A DNA stretch of 64,000 nt from Oryzomonas japonica (GTDB taxonomy: Bacteria > Desulfobacterota > Desulfuromonadia > Geobacterales > Pseudopelobacteraceae): positions 1-64,000 of the forward strand of contig NZ_VZQZ01000007.1 of NCBI RefSeq assembly GCF_008802365.1. The letters run 5' to 3'. Below, one piece after another: positions 39,886 to 47,569 of this stretch; within the stretch, counting starts at the first letter, position 1, and the number at the start of each line of letters is the position of its first letter. The position numbers and the translations under genes are program-made. The notes beneath the pieces were generated by a model. It was not told where the DNA came from. It did not search any database and saw only the letters and a program-made list of their open reading frames with translations.

Positions 39886-39916
39886 AAAAGGGAGTGTCTT
39901 GTGACACTCCCTTTTT
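39886..39916. terminator. Bidirectional terminator between convergent genes
   Basis: AAAAGGGAGTGTC (39886-39898), loop TTGT, GACACTCCCTTTT (39903-39915) form a perfect 13-bp stem with A-run and T-run on either side. It can stop both the DUF294 gene (+) and the cytochrome gene (-). Confidence 0.93.
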
Positions 39917-39947
39917 GATGGTGCAGACTTTGTTGGTGCCGAAACTG

Positions 39948-40778
39948 CTAACGTTTTTTGCCAGCAGCCTTTTTGGCTTTTACTACCGGCGCCTTGCTCG
40001 TCCAGTTATTCAGGTCGTGGGCGATGTTGTGGCAATCCTGGCATCTGGGGAACTTGGTCAGGATACCTGCCGGATGCGGAGTGCCGTGGCAATCCTGGCA
40101 CTTGGGCAGCATCTTGTGCTTGTTCTGGTGGCACGTTACGCACAGGAGCTTGCCATGCTTTGTTTTGCTGGCCGACAGGAACGACATGGCGTTCTTGTGG
40201 CAGGCGGCGCAGTTCTTGTTGGGGAGAGACGAGCCATAGGTGACCACCTTCGGCATGTGGGCCTTATGGCAGTTCTTGCAATCGGCAGCGGTCATGTCGC
40301 TGGAGTGGGGCTTGTGACATTGGGTGCACAGGGGGATCTTGCCATGCACGTCGTGACAGAAGGAACAGTTCAGGGCGGTGTGTTTGCTCTTGTTTTCCCT
40401 GAGTTGCTTGATCTGGCCGCTGTGGCAGGAAAGACAGGGGTCGGTCACGTTGCGGCCGAAGGAGATGTCCTTGGGCCTATGCGGATTTTTGTGACAGGAG
40501 AGGCATCCCGCAAGCTTGTAGTGCGGCTTGTCGGAGTGGCACATGCTGCACTTGGGAATCGGTTTTTTGACTGCGGGGGGGTGGCCGATGTGGCAGTCCA
40601 GACAGGATACGCTTGTTTTGTGAGCTCCCCCAGCAGCCGCAATGTCTGCCGGGGGCTGGGCATGGCACTTGACGCAGTCAAGGTTGACAAGCGACGTGGC
40701 GGAGTCTGCTGCCCATGCGCCACCAGCGAGGCTGACGGCCAAGGAGAGTGCTGCCAAAAAGCGAGCTGCAATTTTCAT
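39948..40778 (-). CDS. Dodecaheme c-type cytochrome (12 CxxCH)
   Basis: The 276-residue protein has a Sec signal peptide (ALSLAVSLAGGAWA, cut near residue 23) and then 12 CxxCH heme sites, with first Cys at 35, 59, 77, 92, 115, 138, 151, 167, 190, 213, 227 and 246. Extra His residues (for example in HKNPH, HGTPH, HKAH, HDVH) can serve as sixth ligands. It should be periplasmic or extracellular and move electrons, as in metal-reducing bacteria. The tail is Lys/Ala-rich. GGAGGAAAA precedes the ATG. A promoter candidate lies at 40817-40846. Confidence 0.95.
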   Translation of the reverse strand: MKIAARFLAALSLAVSLAGGAWAADSATSLVNLDCVKCHAQPPADIAAAGGAHKTSVSCLDCHIGHPPAVKKPIPKCSMCHSDKPHYKLAGCLSCHKNPHRPKDISFGRNVTDPCLSCHSGQIKQLRENKSKHTALNCSFCHDVHGKIPLCTQCHKPHSSDMTAADCKNCHKAHMPKVVTYGSSLPNKNCAACHKNAMSFLSASKTKHGKLLCVTCHQNKHKMLPKCQDCHGTPHPAGILTKFPRCQDCHNIAHDLNNWTSKAPVVKAKKAAGKKR

Positions 40779-40816
40779 TTTTCCTCCTTCATCTCAATTG
40801 AATAAAAACGGGGCTA

Positions 40817-40846
40817 ATTATAGACAAAATAAGGCGAATTTTGCAA
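40817..40846 (-). promoter_or_regulatory. Promoter of the cytochrome gene
   Basis: On the minus strand TTGCAA (40846-40841) and a perfect TATAAT (40822-40817) are 18 bases apart, 38 bases before the ATG. The -10 is consensus, the -35 partial. Confidence 0.6.
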
Positions 40847-40962
40847 CAGACATTTTGGCGGGCCGTGGTGTTTGGCTGTTGTCGCGATTATGTGGGTGTC
40901 TTTATTTTATGGGATATTATGCAATTAATTGGTTTTTTATGTATTAATTATATAAAAAGTAG

Positions 40963-40990
40963 TTGACAGTTTTTCAAATTGTTGTAAATA
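40963..40990 (+). promoter_or_regulatory. Candidate promoter of the XRE-pil genes
   Basis: TTGACA at 40963-40968 and TAAATA at 40985-40990 (16-base spacer) lie 38 bases before the XRE gene. The stretch 40860-40990 is AT-rich and holds no gene. AAAGAGGTGG further down may be the ribosome-binding site. Confidence 0.5.
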
Positions 40991-41028
40991 GATGATCAAG
41001 CTAAAAAAAGAGGTGGTACGGTATTACT

Positions 41029-41229
41029 ATGAAATGCACAAATCAGGTGAAGACAATCCGCGAATCAAAGCTTATGAGCAAGTCGGAACTTGCCCGCAAA
41101 GCCGGGGTGTCTGCGCTCACGGTGGATCGGATCGAGCGGGGGGAAAGCTGCCGCCTTGAAACCAAACGGAAGATTATCCTTGCATTGGGCTACTCGCTAG
41201 ATGACAAAAATAAGGTTTTTCAGGATTAA
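41029..41229 (+). CDS. Small XRE-type DNA-binding protein
   Basis: The 66-residue protein is a single helix-turn-helix domain: VKTIRESKLMSKSELARKAGVSALTVDRIERGESCRLETKRKIILALG. It has no effector domain. It lies 18 bases before pilM, behind the only promoter candidate in the area, so it may regulate the pilMNOPQ genes or itself. No clear operator palindrome was found near 40963. Confidence 0.88.
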   Translation: MKCTNQVKTIRESKLMSKSELARKAGVSALTVDRIERGESCRLETKRKIILALGYSLDDKNKVFQD

Positions 41230-41247
41230 CGACAACGGGAACCTGAT

Positions 41248-42303
41248 ATGTTTCTTTTTAGAAAGCAAAAAGACGTCATCGGAATAGACATTGGCTCCAG
41301 TTCGGTAAAGCTGGTGCAGATCAAATGCCTCAAAGATGCTTTTCAGCTTCTTAATGTGGGTATTGTGCCGCTTCCGCCGGAAGCTATCGTGGACAACACG
41401 CTTATCGATAGCGCCTCTATTGTTGCAGCGCTAAAAAGCCTGACGGCAAGTCTGGGGGTCAAGGTCAGGGACGTCGCCTGCTCGATCTCGGGCAACTCCG
41501 TCATCATCCGCAAGATCACCCTTGCCGCGATGCCGGTCGAGGAGCTGGAAGACCAAATTACATGGGAAGCGGAGCAATACATCCCGTTTGACATCAATGA
41601 CGTCAATATGGATTTCCAGATACTTTCGCCCGACAGTATCGATTCTACCAAGATGAATGTGCTGCTCGTTGCCAGCAAAAAGGACATAATCAACGACTAT
41701 GTGGCTGTTTTCAACGAAGCGGCCATGCAGTTGTCCGTGGTTGATGTGGATTCATTCGCCGTACAGAATGCCTTTGAAATCAATCATGATGCCGGCCCGG
41801 ACGAGGTCGTGGCGCTCATCAATATTGGCGCCAACATCATGAATATCAACATAGTCAAAGACGGCATCACGCTTTTGACCCGCGATGTCCAGATGGGTGG
41901 CAATCTCTATACCGAAGAGATTCAGAAACAGATGGGCCTGGGCAGCGCTGAAGCGGAATCGGCAAAGCTCCTGGCCCATGAAGCGCAGAACAGCGCCCTG
42001 CTGGATGTCCTGGGCAAGGTGAACGACACCCTTACCCAGGAGATACGCCGTTCGCTCGATTTTTACAACTCTACGGCAAACGAGGACCGTATCACCAAGA
42101 TATTCGTGAGCGGGGGATGTTCCAAGGTCTATCGTTTGAATGAAACGGTGAGTGAAAAACTGAGCTTGCCGGTTGAGATCATTAACCCGTTTGCAAAGCT
42201 CAAGTATAATGAAAAGGATTTTGACCCTGAATACCTTCAGGAAATCGGCCCGCTCATGGCGGTAAGCGTTGGGCTTGCCATAAGGAGGGCAGGGGACAAA
42301 TGA
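41248..42303 (+). CDS. pilM: Type IV pilus assembly protein PilM
   Basis: The 351-residue protein has an actin-like fold with the nucleotide-binding start DVIGIDIGSSSVKLVQIK, middle EELEDQITWEAEQYIPFDINDV (PilM hallmark) and C-terminal KIFVSGGCSKVYRL. It is a cytoplasmic ATP-binding protein that binds the N-terminus of PilN in the pilus alignment complex. The stop overlaps the pilN ATG by four bases. Confidence 0.96.
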   Translation: MFLFRKQKDVIGIDIGSSSVKLVQIKCLKDAFQLLNVGIVPLPPEAIVDNTLIDSASIVAALKSLTASLGVKVRDVACSISGNSVIIRKITLAAMPVEELEDQITWEAEQYIPFDINDVNMDFQILSPDSIDSTKMNVLLVASKKDIINDYVAVFNEAAMQLSVVDVDSFAVQNAFEINHDAGPDEVVALINIGANIMNINIVKDGITLLTRDVQMGGNLYTEEIQKQMGLGSAEAESAKLLAHEAQNSALLDVLGKVNDTLTQEIRRSLDFYNSTANEDRITKIFVSGGCSKVYRLNETVSEKLSLPVEIINPFAKLKYNEKDFDPEYLQEIGPLMAVSVGLAIRRAGDK

Positions 42304-42875
42304 TCAAGATCAACTTATTGCCGGTTCGTGCCGCGAAAAAGAAAGAGACGGCCGTCCAGCAGATCTCCATCTTCTGCGTTAGTCTGCTGCTGGTGGCTGT
42401 GGTTGTGGTGTCCTTATATATCGTTAAGCGGATGCAAATTGCTTCCGCACAGACGGACATTACGGCAGCCAATGAAAAAATCGGGGCGTTGAAGAAGAGG
42501 ATCGGCAAGCTTGAAGAGCTCAAAACCCTGAAGGACCAGGTGAAGAAAAAGCTGGATGTCCTGGCACAGTTGCGCAAAAATAAAACCGGCCCGGCCGAGC
42601 GGTTGGCCACGTTAAGCGACATTACCCCCGAGCAGCTTTGGCTTACCAGCTACACGGAAAACGGCGCCGACATCAAGTTGTCGGGCATCGCTTATACGGA
42701 AGAGTTGATAGCCTCTTTCATGCGCAGCCTCGAGGCATCCCGTGATTTCATGGGGGTCGAACTGGTCGTGTCCGAGCAGATGGAGTTGGGGGGGACCAAA
42801 TTGAAAAAGTTTGAATTGACGTGCAAGTTGAAGTCAGCTGCCCCGCCGCAGCCCGCGGCCGCCCCTAAGAAATAG
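42300..42875 (+). CDS. pilN: Type IV pilus assembly protein PilN
   Basis: The 191-residue protein begins MIKINLLPVRAAKKK, the INLLP motif that binds PilM. A membrane segment (ISIFCVSLLLVAVVVVSLYIV, residues 23-43) and a periplasmic coiled coil plus alpha/beta domain follow. Start ATG 42300 overlaps pilM. The tail is Ala/Pro-rich. It forms the inner-membrane ring with PilO. Confidence 0.95.
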   Translation: MIKINLLPVRAAKKKETAVQQISIFCVSLLLVAVVVVSLYIVKRMQIASAQTDITAANEKIGALKKRIGKLEELKTLKDQVKKKLDVLAQLRKNKTGPAERLATLSDITPEQLWLTSYTENGADIKLSGIAYTEELIASFMRSLEASRDFMGVELVVSEQMELGGTKLKKFELTCKLKSAAPPQPAAAPKK

Positions 42876-42904
42876 CATTTTATTTGAACTAGGATGGACT
42901 GGCT

Positions 42905-43513
42905 ATGGATCCGCAAGTCGAAAAAATTCTAAAACTGCCGACAAAACAAAAGATCCTCATACTTGTGCTTGTGGTGATCGTGGAAGCCGCTGCGCTGCTC
43001 TATGTGTTGTACCTGCCCAAGTATAAAGAGCTGAACAGCCTGGAAGCGGACTTGTCGCGGCTCCAGAACGAGATCGATGAGAAGACCAGGGTTGCCAACA
43101 ATCTTCCCCGGCTCCAACGGGAATATGATCAACTCAACCGGGAACTCGCCCAGGCGCTGACCGAACTCCCCAACTCCAAGGAAATTCCGTCGCTCTTGAC
43201 AAGTATCACCACCCTGGGCAAGGGGGCGGGACTCGATTTCCTCGTATTCAAGCCCAAAGCGGAAGCTCCCAAGGATTTCTATGCCGAAGTGCCGGTTGAC
43301 ATTACCGTGTCCGGGTCGTATTACAGCGTTGCCAACTTTTTTGCCGCTGTTGCCAACCTCCCCCGCATCGTCAACATAACCAACGTGGCTTTTGCCGATA
43401 TCAAGAATGTCAACAACAGGATGATGACAAAGGTTACCTGTCTCGCGACCACATTCCGCTTCCTTGATAAGAAAGAGATTAAGGATGATAAGAAGAAGCC
43501 TGCTCCCAAATAG
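42905..43513 (+). CDS. pilO: Type IV pilus assembly protein PilO
   Basis: The 202-residue protein has a membrane segment (ILILVLVVIVEAAALLYVLYL, residues 16-36), a coiled coil (LNSLEADLSRLQNEIDEKTRVANNLPRLQREYDQLNREL) and a ferredoxin-like periplasmic domain (YAEVPVDITVSGSYYSVANFFAAVANLPRIVNI), the usual PilO form. It pairs with PilN and PilP. Its 3' end overlaps pilP by 29 bases. Confidence 0.95.
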   Translation: MDPQVEKILKLPTKQKILILVLVVIVEAAALLYVLYLPKYKELNSLEADLSRLQNEIDEKTRVANNLPRLQREYDQLNRELAQALTELPNSKEIPSLLTSITTLGKGAGLDFLVFKPKAEAPKDFYAEVPVDITVSGSYYSVANFFAAVANLPRIVNITNVAFADIKNVNNRMMTKVTCLATTFRFLDKKEIKDDKKKPAPK

Positions 43514-44054
43514 CCGTTTCGTGGCGATCATTGTTGTCATGGGCATCGTGGTTGCCACACTGCCGGGCTGCAAGAAAAAAGAGCCGCCCGCAACGGTTGC
43601 CCAGCCGCCCAAAACCGCTGCGCCGCAACAGCCCAAACCGGTGCAAAAAGCGGTAAGTTCGGCGCTTAAGCTACAGCCGCCGCCGGTAAATCAATTCGAC
43701 TTCAGCAACAAAAAAGATCCTTTTAAGCCCTTTTTGGTCGTTAAGCTGCATCCGGCGCCGGCGGCGGGCAATGTGAGCAGAGCCGCCCAAAGTGGCGGCC
43801 TCCCTATCCATAGCTTCGATGTCGGCCAGTTCAAGCTGATCGGCGTGGTGACGGGTGACCGGCAAAACAAGGCAATGGTTGTTGACCCCAGCGGCAAGGG
43901 ATATGTTCTCAAGGTGGGCATGACGATCGGCAAGAACAACGGCCGCATCACCTCGATCAGCAATAGCGGTGTGGATGTGCTGGAGCAATTCAGAGACGAC
44001 AACGGTCGGGTGCGCAAGGAAACCATCAAAATCACCCTTCCCAGGAAACAATAA
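43485..44054 (+). CDS. pilP: Type IV pilus lipoprotein PilP
   Basis: The 189-residue lipoprotein has a lipobox ATLPGC (Cys29), a Pro-rich linker (PPATVAQPPKTAAPQQP) and the PilP beta domain (FDVGQFKLIGVVTGDRQNKAMVVDPSGKGYVLKVGMTIGKNNGRI). It links the PilN/PilO ring to the PilQ secretin. ATG 43485 lies inside pilO; a TTG at 43464 would add seven residues. pilQ follows after 10 bases. Confidence 0.94.
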   Translation: MIRRSLLPNSRFVAIIVVMGIVVATLPGCKKKEPPATVAQPPKTAAPQQPKPVQKAVSSALKLQPPPVNQFDFSNKKDPFKPFLVVKLHPAPAAGNVSRAAQSGGLPIHSFDVGQFKLIGVVTGDRQNKAMVVDPSGKGYVLKVGMTIGKNNGRITSISNSGVDVLEQFRDDNGRVRKETIKITLPRKQ

Positions 44055-44064
44055 GGAGTTCCGC

Positions 44065-46785
44065 ATGAAGTGGTTTATGAGACAATCTATTGTTCTAGCC
44101 TTTGTCTTGACTGTGTCGGCAGTCTTTCTTGCGGGTGGGGCAGGCAGTGCGGAATCCGCCCCGGAGCCCGCTAAAGTCAAGCTTGCCGCCATCGAATCGA
44201 TAAACGCATCCGGTGAAGGCGAAGCTGCGGAGCTTGTCGTCAGGCTTTCCTCGCCTGCCACCTATACAAGTTATAAGACCACCGCCCCGCTTCGCCTGGT
44301 GATAGATCTGTCTCAAACGACTCAAGGCGCCATTACGGCTCCGGTTGCCATCAATAAGGGTAATATCAAAAGCGTCAACGTCAGCCGTTTTGACACCGCT
44401 GCCGGCACACTGACACGTATCAGCGTGGAACTGGTCAATGATATCGACGCGATTATCTCCGCCTCCCCGGCCCAACCCGGCGAGTTGCATATCGCCTTTC
44501 CGGTTCAACATGCTTCGACTGCGGGAACGGTAACGACCGAGAAAACGACCGGCATCCCTGGAAATAATCCTGCTCCGGCGGTCATGCCCGTTTCCGGTGG
44601 GGCAAAGACCCCAGAACCCGCCCAAGCTGGCGCCAACCTGCAGCCGGCCGTGCCCGTGGCGGTCACGAGGCGTGCCTTGAACGCCGTTACGGCAAAAGAT
44701 GGCGCCATAATCCTTGCCGTCGATGGCGGCGTGGAAGAATTCAAGACGTTCAGGCTCAATAAACCCGAGCGTTATGTCATCGACCTGTTCGGCGTCACGA
44801 GTATCCTGCCCAACCGTTTTATTCCCCTGAACGCCATTGGGGTCGCCTCGGCCCGTATCGGCCTTTATCCCGACAAGACCCGCGTCGTACTCGATGCGAT
44901 CAACGGCAGTTTCCCAGAAGCCACAACCACGAAAGCTGATGAAGGGGTGAGGGTTGTCCTTGCCGGCGCGTCCGCAGCGGCAACAACAGATAACGCGGCT
45001 GTCCCGCAAAAAATGCCCGCCAAGGCACCTCAAAAGACGGCAGAGCCATCGGCACCCGCTCCCGTCGCACAGCCCAAGGCTGAGACGCGCACGGTAACCG
45101 GCCCCGCCACCATAGAGATGATCGACTTTCAGGTGATCGACAGTGTGTCCCGCGTTGCTGTCAAGGTAAGGGGCAATGTTGACGCCGAGCAGCCGGTGAA
45201 GACACCGGGGTATGTTACCCTGACACTGCGGAACGCCACACTTGCGAAGCGGCTGCAACGCTCCCTGGATGCCCAGGCCTTCGCGACGCCGGTTCTTCGG
45301 GTTACCCCCTTCATGGTCAAGACCCGCAAAGGCACCGACACCAAAGTGCGTATCGCGTTGCGCGTCGCCGCATCGTATGAATTCCGCCATGAAGGCGATA
45401 TGTTCTATATCGATTTCAAAAATCCCGAAGGACTCACGGCAGGGACTTTGGATCTGGGGACCCCGGAAGCACATTTCCATCCCCGGCATCCTGTCGCAAA
45501 AGATGCGGATATAACCTCTGAACTGGCACCGGCACCGGATTCTTCGGCCAAATCAGGTGAACTGGTGAAACACTACAAGGGGCGGAAGGTCACCCTCGAA
45601 TTTGCCGATGCCGAAGTGCGCAAGATCTTCCAACTCCTCTCCGAGGTCAGCGGCAAGAACTTCGTGCTTGGAGACGATGTCACCGGGACGATCAGCATCA
45701 AGCTGGTCAACGTGCCGTGGGATCAGGCCCTGGATATCATCCTCGACACCAAGGGTCTCGACAAGCGCGAAGAGGGCAACATCATCATCATCAAGGGCAA
45801 GGGGAAATTCAAGTCCCAGGCTGAAGAAGAACAAGAGATCAAAAAGGCTTTGACGAAATCCATCGAGCTCAAAACCGAAACCTATAGCATCAATTATGCC
45901 GATATTGGGACCATTGCCGGTCAGTTCAACGGGCTGAAAAGCGAACGCGGCGTGATTTCCCCGGATACGCGCACCAACAAGGTGATCGTCAAGGATATCC
46001 CCCAGGCTCTTGACGACATGCGCAAGCTGTTGCAGCAACTCGATGTGCCGGAAAAGCAGGTCATGATCGAAGCCCGGATTGTGGAGGCAACCTCGACCTT
46101 CACCCGCTCCCTTGGCGTAAACTGGGGTATCCATTACCGGGACGGTTCTGCATCGTTTCTCGGGATCAACTCCCTGGACACCACGTTTGGCGGCGCGGTC
46201 TCGACGGTCCCGTCCACGTCCGGTGCCAGCAGCAACTCCGGGACGGCGACCGGCATTTCCTTTGGCTCCCTCACCAGCAATATTCAGCTTGATATGCGTC
46301 TGAATGCCGCGGCAACCGCAGGGCTTGTTAAAATCGTCTCAACGCCGAAGGTCGCGACATTGAACAACAAGACCGCCAAGATCACCCAGGGACAGCAGAT
46401 CCCCTACACGTCATCCACCTCCGACAAGGTTGAAACCAAGTTCGTCGAGGCGGCCCTGGCGCTGGAGGTGACCCCGCATATCAACGCCAATGGGACGATC
46501 AGCATGAAAATCGACGCCAAAAACGACTCTCCCGGCGCGGTCCCGAGCGGCAGCACCGCACCATCGATCAATAAGAAACAGGCCACGACCGAGATGCTGC
46601 TGCGTGACGGAGAAACCACGGTTATCGGCGGGATCTACGTCGACAACGATACTGAGTCCGATGAAGGCGTCCCCTTCTTGATGGACATCCCTTTCCTGGG
46701 GAAATTCTTTAAATCGAATTCAAAGCAGAAGACAAAGACCGAGTTGCTGATATTTATTACGCCGAGAATTTTGAATACGATTTGA
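44065..46785 (+). CDS. pilQ: Type IV pilus secretin PilQ
   Basis: The 906-residue protein has a signal peptide (IVLAFVLTVSAVFLAGGAGSAES) and three AMIN-type domains: about 30-130 (APLRLVIDLSQT), 200-300 (KPERYVIDLFGVTS) and 350-450 (PGYVTLTLRN). These are joined by Ala/Pro-rich linkers. An STN domain (VTLEFADAEVRKIFQLLSEVSGKNFVLGDDVTG), an N-domain and the secretin core ending FLMDIPFLGKFFKSNSKQKTKTELLIFITPRIL follow. It forms the outer-membrane pore for pili. ATG 44065 has AAGGAGTTCCGC upstream. Confidence 0.96.
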   Translation: MKWFMRQSIVLAFVLTVSAVFLAGGAGSAESAPEPAKVKLAAIESINASGEGEAAELVVRLSSPATYTSYKTTAPLRLVIDLSQTTQGAITAPVAINKGNIKSVNVSRFDTAAGTLTRISVELVNDIDAIISASPAQPGELHIAFPVQHASTAGTVTTEKTTGIPGNNPAPAVMPVSGGAKTPEPAQAGANLQPAVPVAVTRRALNAVTAKDGAIILAVDGGVEEFKTFRLNKPERYVIDLFGVTSILPNRFIPLNAIGVASARIGLYPDKTRVVLDAINGSFPEATTTKADEGVRVVLAGASAAATTDNAAVPQKMPAKAPQKTAEPSAPAPVAQPKAETRTVTGPATIEMIDFQVIDSVSRVAVKVRGNVDAEQPVKTPGYVTLTLRNATLAKRLQRSLDAQAFATPVLRVTPFMVKTRKGTDTKVRIALRVAASYEFRHEGDMFYIDFKNPEGLTAGTLDLGTPEAHFHPRHPVAKDADITSELAPAPDSSAKSGELVKHYKGRKVTLEFADAEVRKIFQLLSEVSGKNFVLGDDVTGTISIKLVNVPWDQALDIILDTKGLDKREEGNIIIIKGKGKFKSQAEEEQEIKKALTKSIELKTETYSINYADIGTIAGQFNGLKSERGVISPDTRTNKVIVKDIPQALDDMRKLLQQLDVPEKQVMIEARIVEATSTFTRSLGVNWGIHYRDGSASFLGINSLDTTFGGAVSTVPSTSGASSNSGTATGISFGSLTSNIQLDMRLNAAATAGLVKIVSTPKVATLNNKTAKITQGQQIPYTSSTSDKVETKFVEAALALEVTPHINANGTISMKIDAKNDSPGAVPSGSTAPSINKKQATTEMLLRDGETTVIGGIYVDNDTESDEGVPFLMDIPFLGKFFKSNSKQKTKTELLIFITPRILNTI

Positions 46786-46842
46786 TAACAAAATACCTTT
46801 ATTCAGTATCAGTAGATATCTAATCACAACTATTGTTATTAT

Positions 46843-46884
46843 TTTTTCAAAATTAGCCTGTTGATGAATTAATATTTTGAAAAA
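46843..46884. other. AT-rich hairpin after pilQ
   Basis: TTTTTCAAAAT (46843-46853) and ATTTTGAAAAA (46874-46884) are perfect 11-bp arms with a 20-base loop. It lies between pilQ and the lipoprotein gene. No run of T follows, so its role is unclear; it may weaken read-through or shape the leader of the next gene. Confidence 0.4.
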
Positions 46885-46921
46885 TACAATTTATACTTTG
46901 ACATAAATATTTGGAGGCTAC

Positions 46922-47356
46922 ATGAAATTGTTTCGCTATTACGAATTTGTATTGACGTTGTTTGCCATTTTGGTATTACAGTCCTGTGGCAGTAACACTG
47001 ATACCAGTGGGAGTCTTACTATTAGCACGCCGTCCGTTACAACCAATACCAATTCTTGTGGATTACAAACAGTTAGTGCTACTGTCACCTACACTCCCCC
47101 CACTTTGGTAACGGGATCTGTGCCAAATGGGGTAAAGATTGCCATATCTGAATGGGAAAATAGTGTCCTGATGAGTAGTTCTACGGATACACTTACCGAT
47201 AGCCCCAGTGTTGTACATTCGTATTCAGTCACGCAGCAAATCGGTACACCTATAAGAGTAGTCATCAGTGCATCAATTGGAAGTATGAATGCATCCGTAC
47301 AAGCTGTTGTCCCTGCTGCAACGTTTAGCACCTTTAGCGGTTGCACCATCAAGTAA
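46922..47356 (+). CDS. Hypothetical AT-rich lipoprotein
   Basis: The 144-residue protein has a lipoprotein signal (FAILVLQSC, lipid Cys22). The rest is rich in Ser, Thr and Val, likely beta-strand, with two more Cys (in TNSCGLQ and SGCTIK) that could form a disulfide. I know no family. TTTGGAGGCTAC precedes the ATG. Its base use is clearly AT-richer than that of the neighbours, suggesting transfer or loose constraint. It sits between pilQ and a terminator, so it might be the last gene of the pil transcript. Confidence 0.7.
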   Translation: MKLFRYYEFVLTLFAILVLQSCGSNTDTSGSLTISTPSVTTNTNSCGLQTVSATVTYTPPTLVTGSVPNGVKIAISEWENSVLMSSSTDTLTDSPSVVHSYSVTQQIGTPIRVVISASIGSMNASVQAVVPAATFSTFSGCTIK

Positions 47357-47430
47357 TGAATTTATCATGATTTTTTTAGCGGCTAAAAATTCATAAGCCA
47401 TCACATTGGGAAATGAAAAACATTTTATCG

Positions 47431-47464
47431 CAGGGGGATGTTGCATAATCCCCCTGTTTTTTTT
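47431..47464 (+). terminator. Terminator after the lipoprotein gene
   Basis: CAGGGGGAT (47431-47439), 8-base loop, ATCCCCCTG (47448-47456), then eight T to 47464. It probably ends the pil-lipoprotein transcript. The T-run runs into TATAGT (47464-47469), a possible -10 of the valS promoter. Confidence 0.92.
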
Positions 47465-47470
47465 ATAGTG

Positions 47471-47535
47471 GCTGTTCGGGTGTGACAATTGACAGCGGTG
47501 CCGCGAGGCGCTGCCGGTCAACACTCCTGAACAGC
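47471..47535 (+). promoter_or_regulatory. Foldable leader before valS
   Basis: Outer arms GCTGTTC (47471-47477) and GAACAGC (47529-47535) enclose an 8-bp inner hairpin GCGGTGCC (47495-47502), GNRA loop GCGA, GGCGCTGC (47507-47514). It lies 34 bases before valS. The structure could be a leader regulator or a processed RNA; a T-box is not supported, since the specifier stem and antiterminator are missing. Confidence 0.4.
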
Positions 47536-47569
47536 TTGAAATTTATTACGTTAAAGGTGTCATGCAACC

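Noticed and set aside
40779-41028. Cyclic-di-GMP (GEMM) riboswitch upstream of the cytochrome or pil genes
   Set aside because: Such switches are common in Geobacter-type genomes, but the conserved GGCAAACC core is absent on both strands here.
47466-47569. T-box riboswitch before valS
   Set aside because: GGTGCCGCG resembles part of the T-box sequence, but there is no specifier loop, no antiterminator/terminator pair downstream and the leader is too short.
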